The position numbers and the translations under genes are program-made. Source: Fistularia commersonii (taxonomy: Eukaryota; Chordata; Actinopteri; Syngnathiformes; Fistulariidae). Taken from it: DNA of 64,000 nucleotides. The notes below the pieces were generated by a model that saw only the letters and a list, made by a program, of their open reading frames with translations, made no database searches and had not been told where the DNA came from. Positions 47,982-61,423 of this stretch are shown here, in pieces. Where the stretch lies: contig JBBMNZ010000015.1 in NCBI GenBank assembly GCA_037954325.1, positions 11,386,501 through 11,450,500 on the forward strand. Direction: 5' to 3'. Each line of letters begins with the position of its first letter. Positions within the stretch are counted from its first letter, which is position 1.

Positions 47982-48455
47982 AGATGGTGTTTTGCTAAAA
48001 TGCTTTGCTGTGAGGAAAAAGAAAAAAAATATCTTATTACATTGAAATTACAGTGTAATATTATGTTAGTTTGTGTTCGTTTTTTTAATTAAACATGAAA
48101 TAAAAAAAAAAATTAAAGGTTTGCCGCCCCGGGGAAACATTTCAGAGATGTCGACGGTCTGTGCATGTCTCACAGCGCCCCCTGCTGGGGGGGAGGACAA
48201 ACTGCGGCAGAGAACTTTGCATGCATAATACTATATTAGTTCACGTATTGGGTTTAATTAATGAAACGACAGGGAAGAAAATCTGAAGTTTGCTATATTC
48301 GTTTCGCATTTAAGCTGGATTTCTACACGAACGTTCTATTTAACATCTGTTTCAACTGTAATTCTGTATCACGTAACTGTCCTACTTAGTAATTTCTGTC
48401 TATTATTATTATTATACGTATTACTGTTCATTTATTGATTCTGTCTGTTCATGCT
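47982..48455 (+). repeat. diverged duplicate segment, copy B
   Basis: It aligns with 44594-45045 through the blocks listed there. Its CTCF-like motif AGCGCCCCCTGCTGG is at 48174-48188. A GC-rich dispersed motif follows at 48655. Confidence 0.7.
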
Positions 48456-48734
48456 ATCCTTGTTTTTTTTTTAATTTCTTTACAACCGATATTGCCTGCA
48501 GGGGTGTTCCGATCTTCCCTCGGCTACTGACCTTCCCGCATCGCGTCCAACTCGATTTCTTCAAACAGCAGGGTTTCCTTGTGAAACAAGACGTCGAACG
48601 CAGACCTCTGAAGATGTCGGGAATCACGGCGTTCGCACTGTGAAGGGTCTCTGCCGAGGCGGCGTTTAACCGGGACGGGTCACCTGTCAATCATCCAACC
48701 TTTGAAACGGTTTAACGCTCGGAAATAGTTTAAT

Positions 48735-49215
48735 CCACATCTCTTAAAATTTGTGCAATTTTTGCCTTTAAATCCACTTCATTATCTAACCTGTGAGCAT
48801 CACAATGATATGTATGCATTTACATACTGACAGGTTTGCACTGAACTGTACTCAAAAGTCTGCCCCTATTCTCCCTAAATAACAAATATACATACTTATA
48901 TATACATATCTAAATTGGTTTGTTTTTTTTGTGCCTTTTAATCCACTTTTTTAATTGCTAGCATCACACTGCAATTATATGCTATTCCTTACTGTCTGGT
49001 TTTGCACTGAAATGCGCTAAAAACTTTGCCACTATTCTCCCTAAATAACATAAAACGTAAAATTATAAATTTATATTTATTAATTCAGTTTGGTTTCTGG
49101 ATGCCTTTAAGTCCACCTCATTTTCTCACCTGCTAGCATCACGCTAGCACCGTATGCTATCGCTTACTGACAGAAACCTCTCCTGCTACTCTCGACATTC
49201 AAATAACATCTATTC
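48735..49215 (+). repeat. tandem repeat, unit about 170 bp, 2.8 copies
   Basis: GCCTTTAAATCCACTT recurs at 48763, 48933 and 49103, exactly 170 bases apart. CTCCCTAAATAAC recurs at about 48871 and 49037, and AGCATCAC with TTACTGACAG-like words keep the same order. No coding potential. Confidence 0.8.
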
Positions 49216-51839
49216 ATGCCATTAAATCACCATCATCCTGTCACCTCTGTACCAGTTCATTGTATCTCTGTGCACTTTACACTACACAATTTAATGTTTT
49301 TTACGATTATTATTTTGTTAATTTCATGTCACGGTGGGGTGAAATTCTCGATTCCACTATATGTCTGGAACATGCGGAGCAACTGATGATAAGCTGGCTT
49401 TGACTTTGAGGAGGTGCTGGAGACACTTGGGCCACCGAGTCTGGAGAGGGGAATGTAAACCAAGCCAACTAGTTCCAGCGCCAATTTTGTTCGAAGGTTG
49501 CAAAAGGCCTACGTCAGAATGTAGCAACAACACTTTACGGTAAACAGGGGTGACCACCGAACACCGCAGGTCGAGGACAACGTAAACCGAGGACTCCCCC
49601 GTACACGGTATGACTTGAAGATGTTGATTTGATGGGATCCTCCCCTCTCTGGATTTAAAAATCTTTAAGAAAGTCATGATAGATGTACGGTAGTAGTAGT
49701 AGTAGAGCATCACCTCAGGGTTGTCATCACAAGCCGTCTCTGGTTCAAACCCCTCCCCGCCGAGTCCTAGGGGGTCCCAAGAAGGTCCGATGAAGGTCTC
49801 CGGGCCTCCAAGCATCGTCCCAGGTCAACAAGAAGTGGTTCCGTTCCTGTTGGACGAGGCGGACAATTCGAATTTAAGGACGGCATTCGAATTCCAGCTC
49901 GACAGGACGATTCTATGGAGCACCTACACGTGATAATCTTAAAATAACAACGACTTGTGACTGGAATTGTGTCTTTTAAATACAATGCAGTGATAAACCA
50001 ACGTTGTCAGGTGAAGACGGGACGGCGTTGTTTCGCCTCGGACACAAATCAACGTCTTGAAGGAGGGCGTCCGGGCTAAAAAGCGACGGCTGCTTTGAGA
50101 GCCTCGCCGGCTAATTTACGGCAAATTCCCCCAAAAAACGGGACAAACCGACAGATCGTAAATAATTAAAAAGCGCAACGGTCGATGTGCCGCGAAGACA
50201 GCGGCGCGGCGGGATCACGCCGCCGCCATGAATTATTGACTTCAAGCACGACGGGGGCAGATGGACCGTCGTGCAACACCGAGCGCAGCCGGGAATATAT
50301 ACAGATGTAATAAAACCTTAAAGTCAGTCTGCCGCGCGGTGAAGAGGCCAACGTGCAAGGACGCTTTAAATCTGCCGGCAAAACGTATGATTTTTATAAA
50401 TCTCTGTTTTAACAGCGACGCTTTCCTTTCAAAAGCAGCGGGGCCAAAGCGCAAGGCCGGAGCTGAGGTTACTGACGCCTCGCTCGGAGGGGGAATGAAT
50501 AACTAATATTGTAAATACGGGATTTAGAGGCTTTTCTCCAAGTGGGGGGAACGGTCAAACGTGTACTTTTAGGAAGTATACATGAATGTATCTTACAACT
50601 GAATATTCACGCTGTGCTCAAAGGAAGCGGTGAACAGCGAATACTTCTTCCTGGTTCCCTGCTGGGTAAAACCCTACCCATGTACGTTTGAGATCTATGG
50701 ACGCAATGCTGGTACTGTACTTTGTAGAAAAAGAAGAAAAAAGAAAAAGTACTGCTCTGCAGTGAAAGCACACGCAAGTTCAGTCGGGAGGCGAAGGAGT
50801 GGCGGCCGTGGAGAGTCCAAAGTGAACTCCAGTCCAGTTCAAAGATGAACCAATGACGCATTACAGCAGGAAGAGCTCAGCAGCGGGGGAACAGCGCTCT
50901 CTGCTGGCCGCCGCCAGCTGCTGCGCTTCCTGCTGCCTGCTGCGGTAAATACAAGAGTTCGTCGACGCCGGAGCCAACACAAATCAGACCTTCAAATATA
51001 GGAAGGGCCGGAAGACGCCCGCAGTTCTTAACCTTAAGCTGTATACGCGCTTGTTTAGTCTCGGAGCAGAAACAAACGGCATATGCGGAAGGAGATGTTC
51101 GATATCTCTTTACAAAATATGAAATGTCCTATCACCGAGGCGTTCATGCAAATCCAGGAGACGCCCTGTGTAGATACTTCACTCTTCGGCTGGTGAAAAC
51201 CAACCAGCGAACCTGTAGCAAAGTAATAAAAAATACCACTTGGAGGACAGGAAGGTTATAAATCCTTGCGTCTGATATGCTACAGAGCTTGGTGAAAAAA
51301 AAAGAAGAAAAAAAAAGGGCTCTTTCCACTTTGTAACTGCCTTCAATTAGCAGATGATGAAATTAACGGTGAGTCCACGGTGCATTCGGGGCCCCCGTCG
51401 CCGCCTTTCATCCGAATCGAAACTCTGCCGTAACTCGGTTTGTCCAACTTTTAATTTCTCCAGATATCGCAGTGGTGCAAAGGGGGTTCTCGGGGAAACT
51501 GGGATCCAGCCGGGTTTCATCTCGTTTAGTTTCTGACGCTTTGTTTTTTGTTTTTTTTTTCCTCCCAGTTATTCCGAACTCTTTGGAAGAGGAAGTTTAT
51601 CGTGGAAAGCGACAAGTTTGCTTTACGAAAATGTAAGTCTGCGTTATTCACAGTCTTTGGACGTGCTGCGAAGAACGGGCTCCTCCGTCACTTGAGACCA
51701 CAGACGGAGGAGGTTCACACTTTTTTCTGACGGTTCGTCACTCTCCGGTGAACTCGCCGCTGCCCCCTATCTGCAGCTGCCTGGTCACAAACCCCGCTTT
51801 CCAGAAAGGAACCAGATCGCAGACAGAGAACCACTGCAT

Positions 51840-52450
51840 GCCATGTAGGATGGAGGCATAGAAGATCAGATGGTGCCGTCTTCGGCGGAAGAATGAAGAG
51901 TGGATGGTGCCATCTAAAGGCAACGGAGACCAGATATGCGGTTTAAAAAGGAGGCTATGGAGGCCGGATGGTGCGGTCTAAAGGCAATTGAGATCAGATG
52001 GTACAGTCCGAGGTGGTAGAAATGGTGCCGTCTCAGATGGTACGATCCAAAGTGGAGGCAATGAAGACGAGACGGTGCCGTGAAAGGACCATGGGGACTA
52101 GATGTTGCCGTCGAAGGCGGAGGCAATGAAGACCAGATGTTGCCATCCAAGTTGGAGGCCATGGGGAACAGATGGTATGGTCGAAGGTGTAGGCTATGAA
52201 GACCGGACATTATGGTTTAAAGGCGATGAAAACCAGATGACGCCATGTAAGATGGAGCCCATGAAGACAGAATGGTGTCGTCTCAGGTGGAGGCAATGGA
52301 GACCAGATGTGTGCAGTCTAGGGTGGAGACCATGAAACCAGATGTTGTGGTCTTGAGGCAATGAAGACCAGATGGTGTGGAGACCATGGAGACCCGTGGG
52401 TGTAATCTAAGGTGGAGACCATGGAGACCAGTTGGTGTGGTCTAGGGTGG
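51840..52450 (+). repeat. minisatellite, unit about 35-46 bp
   Basis: The unit is close to GACCAGATGGTGCCGTCTAA plus GGTGGAGGCAATGAA. About 14 variable copies. The antisense frame at 51914-52210 is repeat translation. Confidence 0.85.
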
Positions 52451-54562
52451 AGAAGATCACTCCCCGCTCTGATTGCAGATTGAAACAGTGCAGGAATAAA
52501 GATTTGCACTTTGTATTTCACAGCCATTTAATCCAGCCTCCCTCTTGCTTCTCCCTTTTCAACCCCACCCCCATCCGTGGCCCCCGCCCTCCACCTTTCC
52601 TCCATCCCCCCTCCAAACGCAACACTTTACACTCCCTCCATCCACGGCCGTGTCTTTAATAGGATGAGGGAAATCATGTTAAGGGCTTTAAACCCTCTGC
52701 AGTGAAACGCTGTAGATTTGCCAACGAGCTGTTCGTTCTCCGTCGTTCATTCTCTCGGTCTCTGTCTCTGGGAGACTCGCGCACACACACACACACACAT
52801 CTCTGTGTGAATTACTCTGCGCTGATCACTCCCACGGACTATTAACAGAGGTCCAACAAGGACACCGCCACGGCAAGAAAAAAAAAAAAAAATAGGGGAA
52901 AAAAAAAAAGCAGAAATGTGAGTCATCAAGTCAGTCGGCAGTTTTCTTTTTCCACCCGATAGAAATCAGAAAGAAATAAATGAATAACGAAGGACAGATG
53001 AGGAATTAGAGACCAAGATAGGTGACCATCACATTGGGAGTGATTACCCCCCCCCCCCGCATAAATAAAATAAAAATTAATCAGAACATCTCGAATTCGT
53101 AAGAAACAGAACATTTGGATAAAAGCAGATCAAATCTGAGGGGGAAGGAAAAAAAAACAGTTTTCCATTCAATTCAAAAATTGCAGGATACCTTATATCG
53201 AGCCTCAATATTAAATATCCACGGGAGATGGACTTGGAATTGGTAATATGGAAATATGGTGAAAATCACACTAAACATGAAATGTAAAGTAGAATAACCA
53301 GCAAATAAACAAAAAATAAAAATATTAGAAACTGTATGAACATCAGAGGACAGGAGCTAAGAAAAGAAAAAAGTGGAAAAATAAAAATGGAAGAAAACAC
53401 AAGGAGGTAAAATAAATTTGAGAAAAATAACAATGCAATTAAAATGAAGTGAAATAAACAAAAAAACTGACAATGAAAAAAAACAAATTAACAGAGCTTA
53501 AAGTAAAATAAGAAAAAATAAATAAAATTAAATCTATTGAAAAATTGCAGTAAAGGCAGTTAAAATGACCCGAAAAGCAAAACGACAAGTACATTTGCAG
53601 GTGTGAGGAGCTCTTGGATTCTGTGCTATGAACGTCGCAACTGTACATATATCCTACAAGTACACTAACTCAGGAGCAAAATGTGAGAAAAAAAAAACAG
53701 CGATGTGAAGTTTGAAATTAAAAACCAGAAATTCAATTTTCATAGCTTTTCGCAATGTGTGAAAAATACAATAAAAAAAAGGAAATATCAAGAAAAACAG
53801 AAAATGAAGGGGCTAAAAAAATGGGCCATGTGCACAGCACATTTCATTAAAATATTAAAAAACACCCCCCGCCATCCACACGCTGATGGGATTAAGCAGT
53901 TTCGCCGCCAACATTTTGTCCTTTATTCGCCTTTTACGACCCAAACCATCCCCGTTCCACCGTTCCCTGCCGACAAACCCTCCCCCTCTCTCCATTATTT
54001 CCGGCGGATCTTAACCGCGGCGTTTTTTGCTCCTTGAAACACACCCATAATTAGATGGCAAGTTGCATAAAAATTTACAATCATGATGAAAATAGTGAAT
54101 AAATATAAAGTACGCAGAAAGCTTCTGTTTATTTTTCCCAGGATTCAGTAATTTCACTTGATATCAACTTCATGGTGAAAAACAAAAAAAAAAAAAAAAA
54201 AATTTAAAAATGCCTCTGGAAGTTCCCCGAATAGTCAAAATAAAACTTTGAAAAATAAAACAGCAATTTAAAAAAATATAAATTTCATACCTTACTGAAT
54301 CAATTATAGCAAAATCACTACAGCACGACAAAAAAAATGGTATTGTTATGTCTTTGCATGTCACATAATTAGCTGAGTGGTGGTCTCCTGAGTATTCGAT
54401 TATGTGTGTGTGTGTGTGTTCCTTGACGTGTGATTTTAATTCTGATCAATTCCCATTTTGTCCCAGCTTTACTCAAAAACAAAACCCCCAAAAAAAGAGT
54501 CTCTCTGAATCCTGTCCATCCCAGACATGCAATGCACATTTTTCAAGGGCGTGAGGCAGATG

Positions 54563-54599
<37 letters not shown>

Positions 54600-54613
54600 A
54601 TGGCCCTCAGCGA

Positions 54614-54628
54614 CCAGAAGGTGGCGCC
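54614..54628 (+). promoter_or_regulatory. CTCF-like binding motif
   Basis: CCAGAAGGTGGCGCC is a good match to the CTCF core. It lies upstream of the CpG island, next to a (TG)n run (54567-54598). Confidence 0.4.
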
Positions 54629-55982
54629 TGGCCACCGCGCTGGGGTCCGGTCACGTCGGTCTAATCCCGTGGCGGTTCTGCCGGGGCGAGATAGTCACGG
54701 TGTTTGAGTAAGACCATCATAGAGGAAGGAGCCCGGCGTCCGGGAGGAAAGATGGGAGGAGACATGGATCAAACGCCAAGTGCATGAGTGTGTGTGTGTG
54801 TGTGTGTGTAGTGGTTGATCCAATCACATGTTCAATCCACAAACATGGTCCAGCTGTGAGATGGTGTCTTGGTGAACATTATGATACATCATTTGTCCTG
54901 ATCTGTCTGGGTTTGTTTTTTTTTTTTGGCTGTTTTTTGAAAAACGCCGCGAGGCGAAACCGCGTCACCTTTTCAGAATCTGTGACTAACTGTCAAGAGG
55001 ATTCAATGACGGCGCACAATGAGTTTTTTCGTTAACTCACACACACACACACACACACACAAGACAAACGCCCATAAAATTAGCTGATTGACAAGTGACA
55101 ACAATCACTTTCCAAAATATCACTGAAAATAGCAACCTGGAACGTCTCTGTCATCAATTAAAAGAAAATCATCAAACAAAAAATAATTAACAGAAATCTC
55201 CCTTAAATTTAATCATGAATTACATTGATCAGTTAGTAAAAATATAGCGAGGTAGACCTTTTTTTTTTTTTAAATCAGCAAAAGTAACCTGTAAGCAATA
55301 CACTAAAAATTATAAATAAATGAATGAATAATATATAATTTAAAAAAAAAAATCAAATAATAAAAAGGTAATAAAAATAGAAAAATAAAAATATCAAACA
55401 CCTTCAAGGGAAACCTGACATGCAACGTTGATCCTCCTAGAATCTTCACTAACTGCAGACTGTGACAGTGAACAAAAATCAAGATCCTGCCGTGTCCCAC
55501 CCCTGAAAATGACCTCAAAAGTGGAAACCAAAAGGCCTGAAATCTAAATTAATGAAAGCCAAGCCTGATGATTTTGTCCTGGTCTTCATGTTAAATCTTA
55601 ACATGTTCTACCCTGCCTCTGAGAGACACTCCGTGATCCCATTCCCTCTCCCTGCAGCCCTTTGTCTTTCAGAGTTGCAGGTGAAATTAGAGGGTATCAT
55701 TTCCTACAATCAGCAGAATCCAGTTCACACACACACACACAACTCCACCGCCAACCAACATCACACACACACACACACACACACACACAAATCTCCCACC
55801 ATGTCCCGAGGCAGAGGAACACCAGCTTGGCTCTGCCTTCAATGCGGGGGTCACTTTCATCTTCTGATCGTGGAGAGAAGAACCTCGCGCTGAGGGAGGG
55901 TTTGCTAATGAGGGTGAGATGCAGAACTTTTGAGGGGTTACGGTGAAGGAGCAGGTGAAGGACAAAGTGGAGGATGGATGGA

Positions 55983-56016
<34 letters not shown>

Positions 56017-59000
56017 GTAGACCAATCGGCTATGGATAAGAAGATTATGCTTCTGAGTTTTCTGGAATGTTCTCTACTTCCACCCCCGAGATATCCATCC
56101 GTCCGTGCATCTGTCGGTCCGCCCACCCATCCACCCGTCCGGCCGTCCTCGTCCGACCCGCACAGCACGCCGTCTGTCTGGGTGTCCTCCTCCAGGCGGT
56201 GGCGTGGACGTCCATCGCTCAGCTTATATAAGCATCACCCCCCCCCCCCCAATCTTGTGTGTGTGTGTCCAAGGATGCCCGGAGAACACACACCACCCAG
56301 GCCTTCAGAAGGTTGCAGTCAGTCAGTGTCATGATGAGCTAAAATAAAGTGTCTCACTGTGACGGGACGCCTAAATAAAAAGAAATGCAGTGTCTAACTC
56401 CGGCCAGTAGGGGGAGCTCCAGCAGAAATGCTACGTTTTCTTTTCTGGTCACATGACCAACTCGATTGGAAAGCACGGCTAACAGAGACAGGTTTGCGCC
56501 GGTGTTTAAACTTCTCACCAGAAGCGTTGTCGGAGACAAAGTTTGCCCACATGCCGCCATCTTGGTTCGACATTCCACAGTGCATTTGCCCGTCTAATCA
56601 GGCGGCGGTAAAATTATTCTCGCTCATTTTTAAGAACTTCGTACCGAACGGCGTGTTTGTTTTCCCCCACGTCCACGTCGGTGACATTAGCTAAGCTAAG
56701 TCACAAACGCCTTGAGATGTTAATAAAAAAAAAAAAAAGGCTCCCTGACATGCTTTACGTTTGTTTTTCCAGGAGAGCGGGCAACAAACAAAGAGATGGG
56801 ACAATAAAGTGAAATTGTTTGGGGAGAGCCCAGCTCTAAGGGGAGGAGAAGACCCCCCCCCCCCCACTCAAACCTCCGAACTCGGTTTTTCCCTCACTTA
56901 ATGGAAACGATCCATCTTCCAGCCCGGCGCTGCTCGGGCCAGGTGCTCCCTCTCGGGCGTCGCTCGCCCCCCGGATCCATTCGTCTCCATTAACGCCGGC
57001 AGCAACAGTGGTTTCTGGGAGAGACAATGAAAGGAGGGATTTGTTGTGGGTTTTTGAGATCTCTGAACAGATCTGTCACACGCTTGTGTCGCATTTCATG
57101 ACAAGTGAGATTCGGCGGGTTTATATGATATATACGTGTTTGTGGTAATATTTGCCAGAATTGGCGAGATATTAGACACAAAGTCTCGATATATGAGGTC
57201 AAAGTTACTTTCAATGTGGTCATAAGAGACTTAAAAGTCCTCCAAAAAGCAAGGAAAGATCCACCATCAGAACCAGCCCTCGGTAGCTTCCACATAAGCC
57301 TAAGTTCATGGAATCCAACAGGTTTCACTCTGGTCTGTGGAGGTTCTCAGTCATCCAGGTCGAGGGGAATTCTTGTCGAACTCTTCTGGTCTTGGCAACA
57401 GTTGAGTTTCTTCACTTGAAGATGTTCCAGCCCTCATCTGAGTGGCGTCTTCAGTTCTCAGAACTGAGAGGTGAAACGGCTAGAAACTTGAGCTCAGTTG
57501 CCAAAACAAGAAGATTTCAACAACAAGAATCCTTCGTTTAGCTTTACCTTTTCACATTCCAATCCAGGTAATCCCACAAAAGTTGCTCTTCATTCGATTA
57601 GTTTAACAAAAATGAGGAAATGTGACAAGACATTAGCTAAAAAATGTGGAAAGAAATCCGAGCTCACTGAATTTGGAGCCAACATTTGTCCCTATCTGTG
57701 ACGTCTAGTCAGGGGAGGCAGAAGAGGCCGTGCCTCACTTCCCAATCTTGGAAAGAAATAATGGTAAAATGAAAAAAAGAATTAAATGGTAATACATATC
57801 AGTGATTTGCACAATAAAGGCATTTTTCATTTTGCTTTGGATTGTTTTTTATTCAAAATGGCTGGATTTTCACATGCGGAGACGTGTGGTGAGGCTGCGG
57901 ACTGTTGAGCCTCAATGTAGATTGCGCAATGACAGCTATTGCTGTCTTTCTGTATGTCCCTATTAAAACGTTTGAAAACTTTTGCTATATAAACTATGTT
58001 TAACAATGTTTTGTGCTTGTCAACAGCTCTATGTGTGTTACTAGTTTTGTGTGCTGAGCGATCATTAAATGGTTGCAGAGAGCCGGTGAGTGAGGCACAC
58101 AGTTCTCCTGCCTCATGGTAGGCGTGCCTCACCAGCCAAGAACCACCCTGCATGTCACAGGTCCCCATGCAGGGATGCAGGAGGCTACATTTATTCTGAA
58201 ATCTGGGGGACAGAGGTGTTGTCACGGATTCCCTTATCGCTTTTGCCATTTGATTCACCTGATAATGTTAACAATGGTTAGAAAAAGGCGACAAGATGAC
58301 CTTCAAAAAGGCTACAAATGTAGGAATTGTACAAGAACAGTCCAAAAAAAAATAGAACTTAAAAATGAGGCTTGAAAGACGAGCAATCAAGCATATGTGA
58401 AGGCAAAATGCATTAAAACGCAAAGACGACTCAAAATGCGAGATCCTCACGAGGACTCAGGGTCACGGGAGGTTCCAGGCTGAAGTGTGAAACCGGCCTA
58501 CATTCCTACAAGCTAATTCGGCTGACGTCGGCATCACGTGATGTTTTGATGGCACCACATTCAGGTTCACGAAACAGCTAAAAGATTTATTTTCTGGGTC
58601 TGCCTTGGCGCGAATTAATATTCCCTTTGACTCATTTCTCGCCGTCTGAAAAGGAACTCTGGGATGCAACATGATTTGGCGCTGGTTCAGAACCTTTGAA
58701 GTGAAATTACTTGGGTGAAGTTGACTATTGTAAACTGGATTAAGAGTCGAGGGGGTAATAAGTAATCACTCTCTTCCTTCTCTATCAGCGTTTGCTTCCT
58801 GCCTCCTCCTCGATTCTTCTCCCCTTCTCACGCTTTCTCATCCGCTGACAGTTTTGTTTGTTTTTCTCCCACCCCCCCCCGAACAACGCACCCGGCACCA
58901 ACCCCTAGTTTTTCATCAATTTCCGCATTTGGATCGGGTTAAAAGCTCCACCTCCTCGCGCCTCGCTTCTGGAAAAAGGGTTATCCATCACGGATGTATG

Positions 59001-59731
59001 CATCTGCAGTTGCCGTGGTTTAAGAAAAGCTTTAATTGAGTTGAATTAATGATGAAATTGTCCCCCCCCCCTAAAATAAAATAAAATAAAATAAAAGCAT
59101 GACAAGGCTTTGCTTTCCCGCCTGAAAAGAATCACTTTACTGGATTATTGAGGCTTAAAGTCACTAAACCAGGTTTAACTTCACTTTCCCCGTTTTGTTT
59201 TTTTTATTTTTTATTTTCCAAAGTCTGGTGACTGCGGAAATGTCTTCACATTCAACTATCTGGAGTTACAGGAAATCTGCGATTTCATGTAAATGCGCGA
59301 TGTGAGCCAATCTTGAATTTGAAATTTACTTGAGAACTCCATTCATAAAGATAAAAAAAGAACCTCCACCCTCAGTGCCGCTGTTTACCTGCCAATGATC
59401 AATTTTCCTTCCCCAAAATACGGAATACAGCCTTTTTAATGTGTTCCCGGATCATTATCCATTACCACGTCAATCAATGCGCCTACTGATTTTTTTCCAC
59501 TCGATACTTGCGGCATCAGAACAGCTATGGCATTTTCCGTCCTATTTTTATACCTGACCTTCATTTTATTTTCTTAAACGCAAGTGTATTAATATCATGT
59601 TTGTTTTGCGTTACATCACGGTATCATCCATCCCCATCCCCCCGCGTCCCGTCCGGATGATGTAAATAATTCCGGCTTAAAAATTAAGCAAATAAATAAA
59701 TAAATATAAAATGCGTGAGTGCAGGGTGTCT

Positions 59732-59762
<31 letters not shown>

Positions 59763-59817
59763 CAATCACATCAACACTCCGTCTCCCTCGCTGAATAATC
59801 TGACATGAATATCCAGC

Positions 59818-59855
<38 letters not shown>

Positions 59856-60928
59856 ACATCTGGCCCCAGCACACACACACACACACACCAGGTCGGACAT
59901 CTGTGTTTTAACGGTGACGGTATCATATTAATGTGATTGCAATGGGGAGACGGGTGCTTACCGTGGAGACAGATGAGGGCCGGGGGGTGCAGGCGAGGAT
60001 TTGGCCGCCCTCCGGCTGAATGGAGAGGACGGAGGCGGCGGATTAAACAGCCGATTTGGCCAAAGGCGTCCGGCCGGCGCCGGTTTAAATGCCAGGGCTT
60101 TGGGATTAGACACCGTATCCTGGTTCACTAGGTGACCTGAAACCTCCAACGTCTGATTTATCAAGGGGGGAGTGCCGCAAAAGACGGAGCAGCGAGACAA
60201 CTTATCTTACAAATAAAACCGCTCAATTAAGCGATCAGTTAAAAAGTGTTTTTTTAAATATATCCAAAAGCAAAGCTGAAAAGTGGCAATAATTAGCATA
60301 TCACCTTCCTGAAAAGTCAATAAATGGTCTGCTAATTGCTAAAATCGTCTATAAATAAAAGAAAACCTGCAGAAATTACCTGAAAAAAGTCCAATAATTA
60401 CTCAGTAATCTCAAAGAAAATATAAATGATAAGGGATTTCATTTAAGTGGATTTATTGACAACTCATTCATTGTTTCCTCACTGTTTGCAGAGACCAGGA
60501 GTCACCAGGAAATGCAAAGAAGACAACACAAAACAGGGGTCACTAAAAAAACAAAAAAAACAAACATCAAAAGCTGTTTTAAATAAAGAGTTTTTAAACC
60601 TTGGCCTCATGTTGGTGTGTGTGTGTGTGTGTGAGGGGTGGAGGTGTTAATTAGCATCCATTTCCAAGCATCTGAAAGGACATGGCGAGGCGCCGGCCGG
60701 CGCTGTGGCGACCCAGCGTGACGGTGCTGCTTCCTTCGAGGTGAGAACGCGACCGATCATGTTAACTGGCCGTTTGACGGCCTGCCAAAGTGCTCGGCAG
60801 CCGCTTCCTTCACAGGAAAAAGAAAAAGCCGCAGGTGGAATAGCAGGAATATAAAGGCTGTGTTTGACTTCAGTTCCTCTGCAGAAAGCACAGGATCATC
60901 AGGAACACATAACTTAATTCAACGTAAT

Positions 60929-61270
60929 TTTCGAACTATAAGCCGCCACATTTTTAACAGGCTTTGAACACCGTGGCTTAAACAACGACTACTTATTTAT
61001 GGATTTGTTTGGGCTAACGAGCTTCACGCCGCCAAAACATTTAGCTTTGTCACATCAAACCAGTAAAATTGGTTTCACTGCTGTTTATAGTCAAACAGGA
61101 AGTTTATGGTTGGCCGTAGTCCTGAAGGATACGCAAAGACTGTCCGTTTGGGTCCACTGGTCCCATGAAGCAGTCATGACTGGGTTTTTTGAGTCAGCTA
61201 ATTCCACAAACTGTTCTTTACCCTCATTTAGATTTTGCTGGTTTGTTGTCCAGTGTGTATCGTAATAATT
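60929..61270 (+). mobile_element. pogo-like element, 5' part only
   Basis: CGAACTATAAGCCGCCACAT opens the element and GCTAACGAGCTTCACGCCGC follows, as in the copies at 45064 and 62771. The right terminus is absent. Confidence 0.6.
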
Positions 61271-61423
61271 ATGGAATAATCTGTCATTTAACCCGTGGAG
61301 AAATTCGTTCTCTGCAATTAACCCATCACGGATGAACCATGACTAGTAGGCTGCCGTTCACCAGTGCCAGGGGAGCAGTTCGGGGTTCAGTGTCCTGCTC
61401 AACAACACCATGACACATTAGAG

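Noticed and set aside
51914..52210. 98-codon antisense frame
   Set aside because: It translates a minisatellite and has no family match.
57715..58135. Possible hAT-like element from GGGGAGGCAGAAGAGGCCGT to GGCGTGCCTCACCAGCC
   Set aside because: The ends share GTGCCTCAC words, but I cannot align true inverted termini or an 8-bp target duplication.
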